From Inonotus obliquus (lineage: Eukaryota; Basidiomycota; Agaricomycetes; Hymenochaetales; Hymenochaetaceae): 64,000 nt of DNA. Below are positions 63,413-64,000 of the stretch, in pieces. The notes below the pieces were generated by a model. That model was not told where the DNA came from. It did not search any database and was given only the letters and a program-made list of their open reading frames with translations. Positions within the stretch are counted from its first letter, which is position 1; each line of letters starts with the position of its first letter. The DNA lies in the NCBI GenBank assembly GCA_032164295.1, contig JAJHTX010000002.1, forward strand, positions 2,170,001 through 2,234,000, read 5' to 3'. A program made the position numbers and the translations under genes.

Positions 63413-63727
63413 TTGTTCCTCATTTTCCGCAGTTTTAAAACCATCCTTTCTCAGCATGAAGGACCTTCTATTTCTACTCGCCCTGCTAGGAACCAGTTCT
63501 ATTCCAAGAAACGGCCATCTCCTCACCACGACAGTATTCAGAAATCCCGCTGCAAGGATTCTCCAGCCCCTTCTTGCAAGACTCCAGCTATCTTGAAAGC
63601 CGAGCTACAGTGGATACGACACCGTGAGGCTCAACTAGCTGCCTGCAGGAGAGAAGACATTTACGTTGAGAAAGAGTACTACGAAGAGATATGCTGCTAT
63701 ATGCGAGAAATGGAGGTCAGTCGTTGA
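63413..63727 (+). CDS. Uncertain short frame outside the inverted repeat
   Basis: 104 codons: basic, Ser/Pro-rich first half, then a charged helical segment (AELQWIRHREAQLAACRRED then YYEEICCYMREME). It lies between the right arm and the next repeat copy. It may be the end of a gene broken by the repeats or a spliced gene cut by the window. No family recognised. Confidence 0.3.
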   Translation: MFLIFRSFKTILSQHEGPSISTRPARNQFYSKKRPSPHHDSIQKSRCKDSPAPSCKTPAILKAELQWIRHREAQLAACRREDIYVEKEYYEEICCYMREMEVSR

Positions 63728-63908
63728 AAAGTGACTTGCTTATGTGACTCGCTCCCATTCTAAATGCTAAGTGTCAATGCATAGGACTACACAATGGGAA
63801 TCAAACGGCCTCGTCTCGTCGACTTTCTTATCGAGATTCATTTTACTTTCCGACTTTGTCCTGAGACTCTTTACCTTACTATGAACATTGTTGACCGATA
63901 TGTTTTGC

Positions 63909-64000
63909 TAAAGGGTAATACTGGAGGCTACGATCGATATGGGCTTAATTCTGCGATTCTACCGCTTCTTCCAATTAACAATACTTCTGCGATTCTTCTT
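63909..64000 (+). repeat. Start of another copy of the arm repeat (cut by window end)
   Basis: AAGGGTAATACTGGAGGC and the following 80 bp match the beginning of the left arm (57506 onward), in the same orientation. The repeat family therefore continues beyond the window. Confidence 0.8.

Overview
This window is nuclear DNA from a filamentous fungus, most likely a basidiomycete (Agaricomycetes). Nearly every gene is split by short introns of about 50-60 nt with GT...AG ends. ATP-citrate lyase is one fused gene, as in basidiomycetes and animals, not the split pair of ascomycetes. The tRNA ligase is the fungal three-domain type. I could not place the species. Intron positions were read by eye, so internal splice sites are approximate unless stated.

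Layout. 0.1-12.5 kb holds housekeeping genes: an S33 alpha/beta-hydrolase peptidase (+), then on the minus strand the tRNA ligase, ATG18 and aspartate kinase, with a 2.8-kb gene-free stretch of decayed direct repeats between ATG18 and the kinase. 12.8-17.2 kb is a tandem duplication: an NmrA/isoflavone-reductase-like gene is present as a dead copy followed by an intact copy, with scraps of the flanking aspartate kinase and PLAC8 genes at the junction. 17.4-18.5 kb is a non-autonomous DNA transposon. 19.5-24.3 kb carries S-adenosylhomocysteinase, a divergent unknown gene and a disordered protein. 24.3-28.5 kb has no gene I can defend. 28.5-38.1 kb has ATP-citrate lyase and a divergent G-protein alpha subunit. 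A third, broken NmrA-like copy lies at 40.6-41.8 kb. 42.5-49.0 kb has two paralogous NADP-type alcohol dehydrogenases in inverted orientation flanking a DUF4048-like gene and ATP synthase subunit k. A large disordered protein and a secreted GMC oxidoreductase follow.

57.2-64.0 kb is a transposon island: an AT-rich tract, then an inverted repeat with arms of about 1.7 kb. The right arm is split by a 1,672-bp insertion with an apparent 7-bp target duplication. The central spacer holds a minisatellite and a small palindrome-ended element. Another copy of the arm sequence begins at the window edge.

The genes do not form one pathway cluster. Aspartate kinase and S-adenosylhomocysteinase both touch methionine metabolism but lie 7 kb apart among unrelated genes. 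The strongest unexplained signals are the nested inverted repeat, four GGG-GTTGA-CCC motifs just past the S-adenosylhomocysteinase stop codon, a presequence-like extension on the tRNA ligase, and a G-alpha lacking its switch II glutamine and lipid-anchor cysteines.
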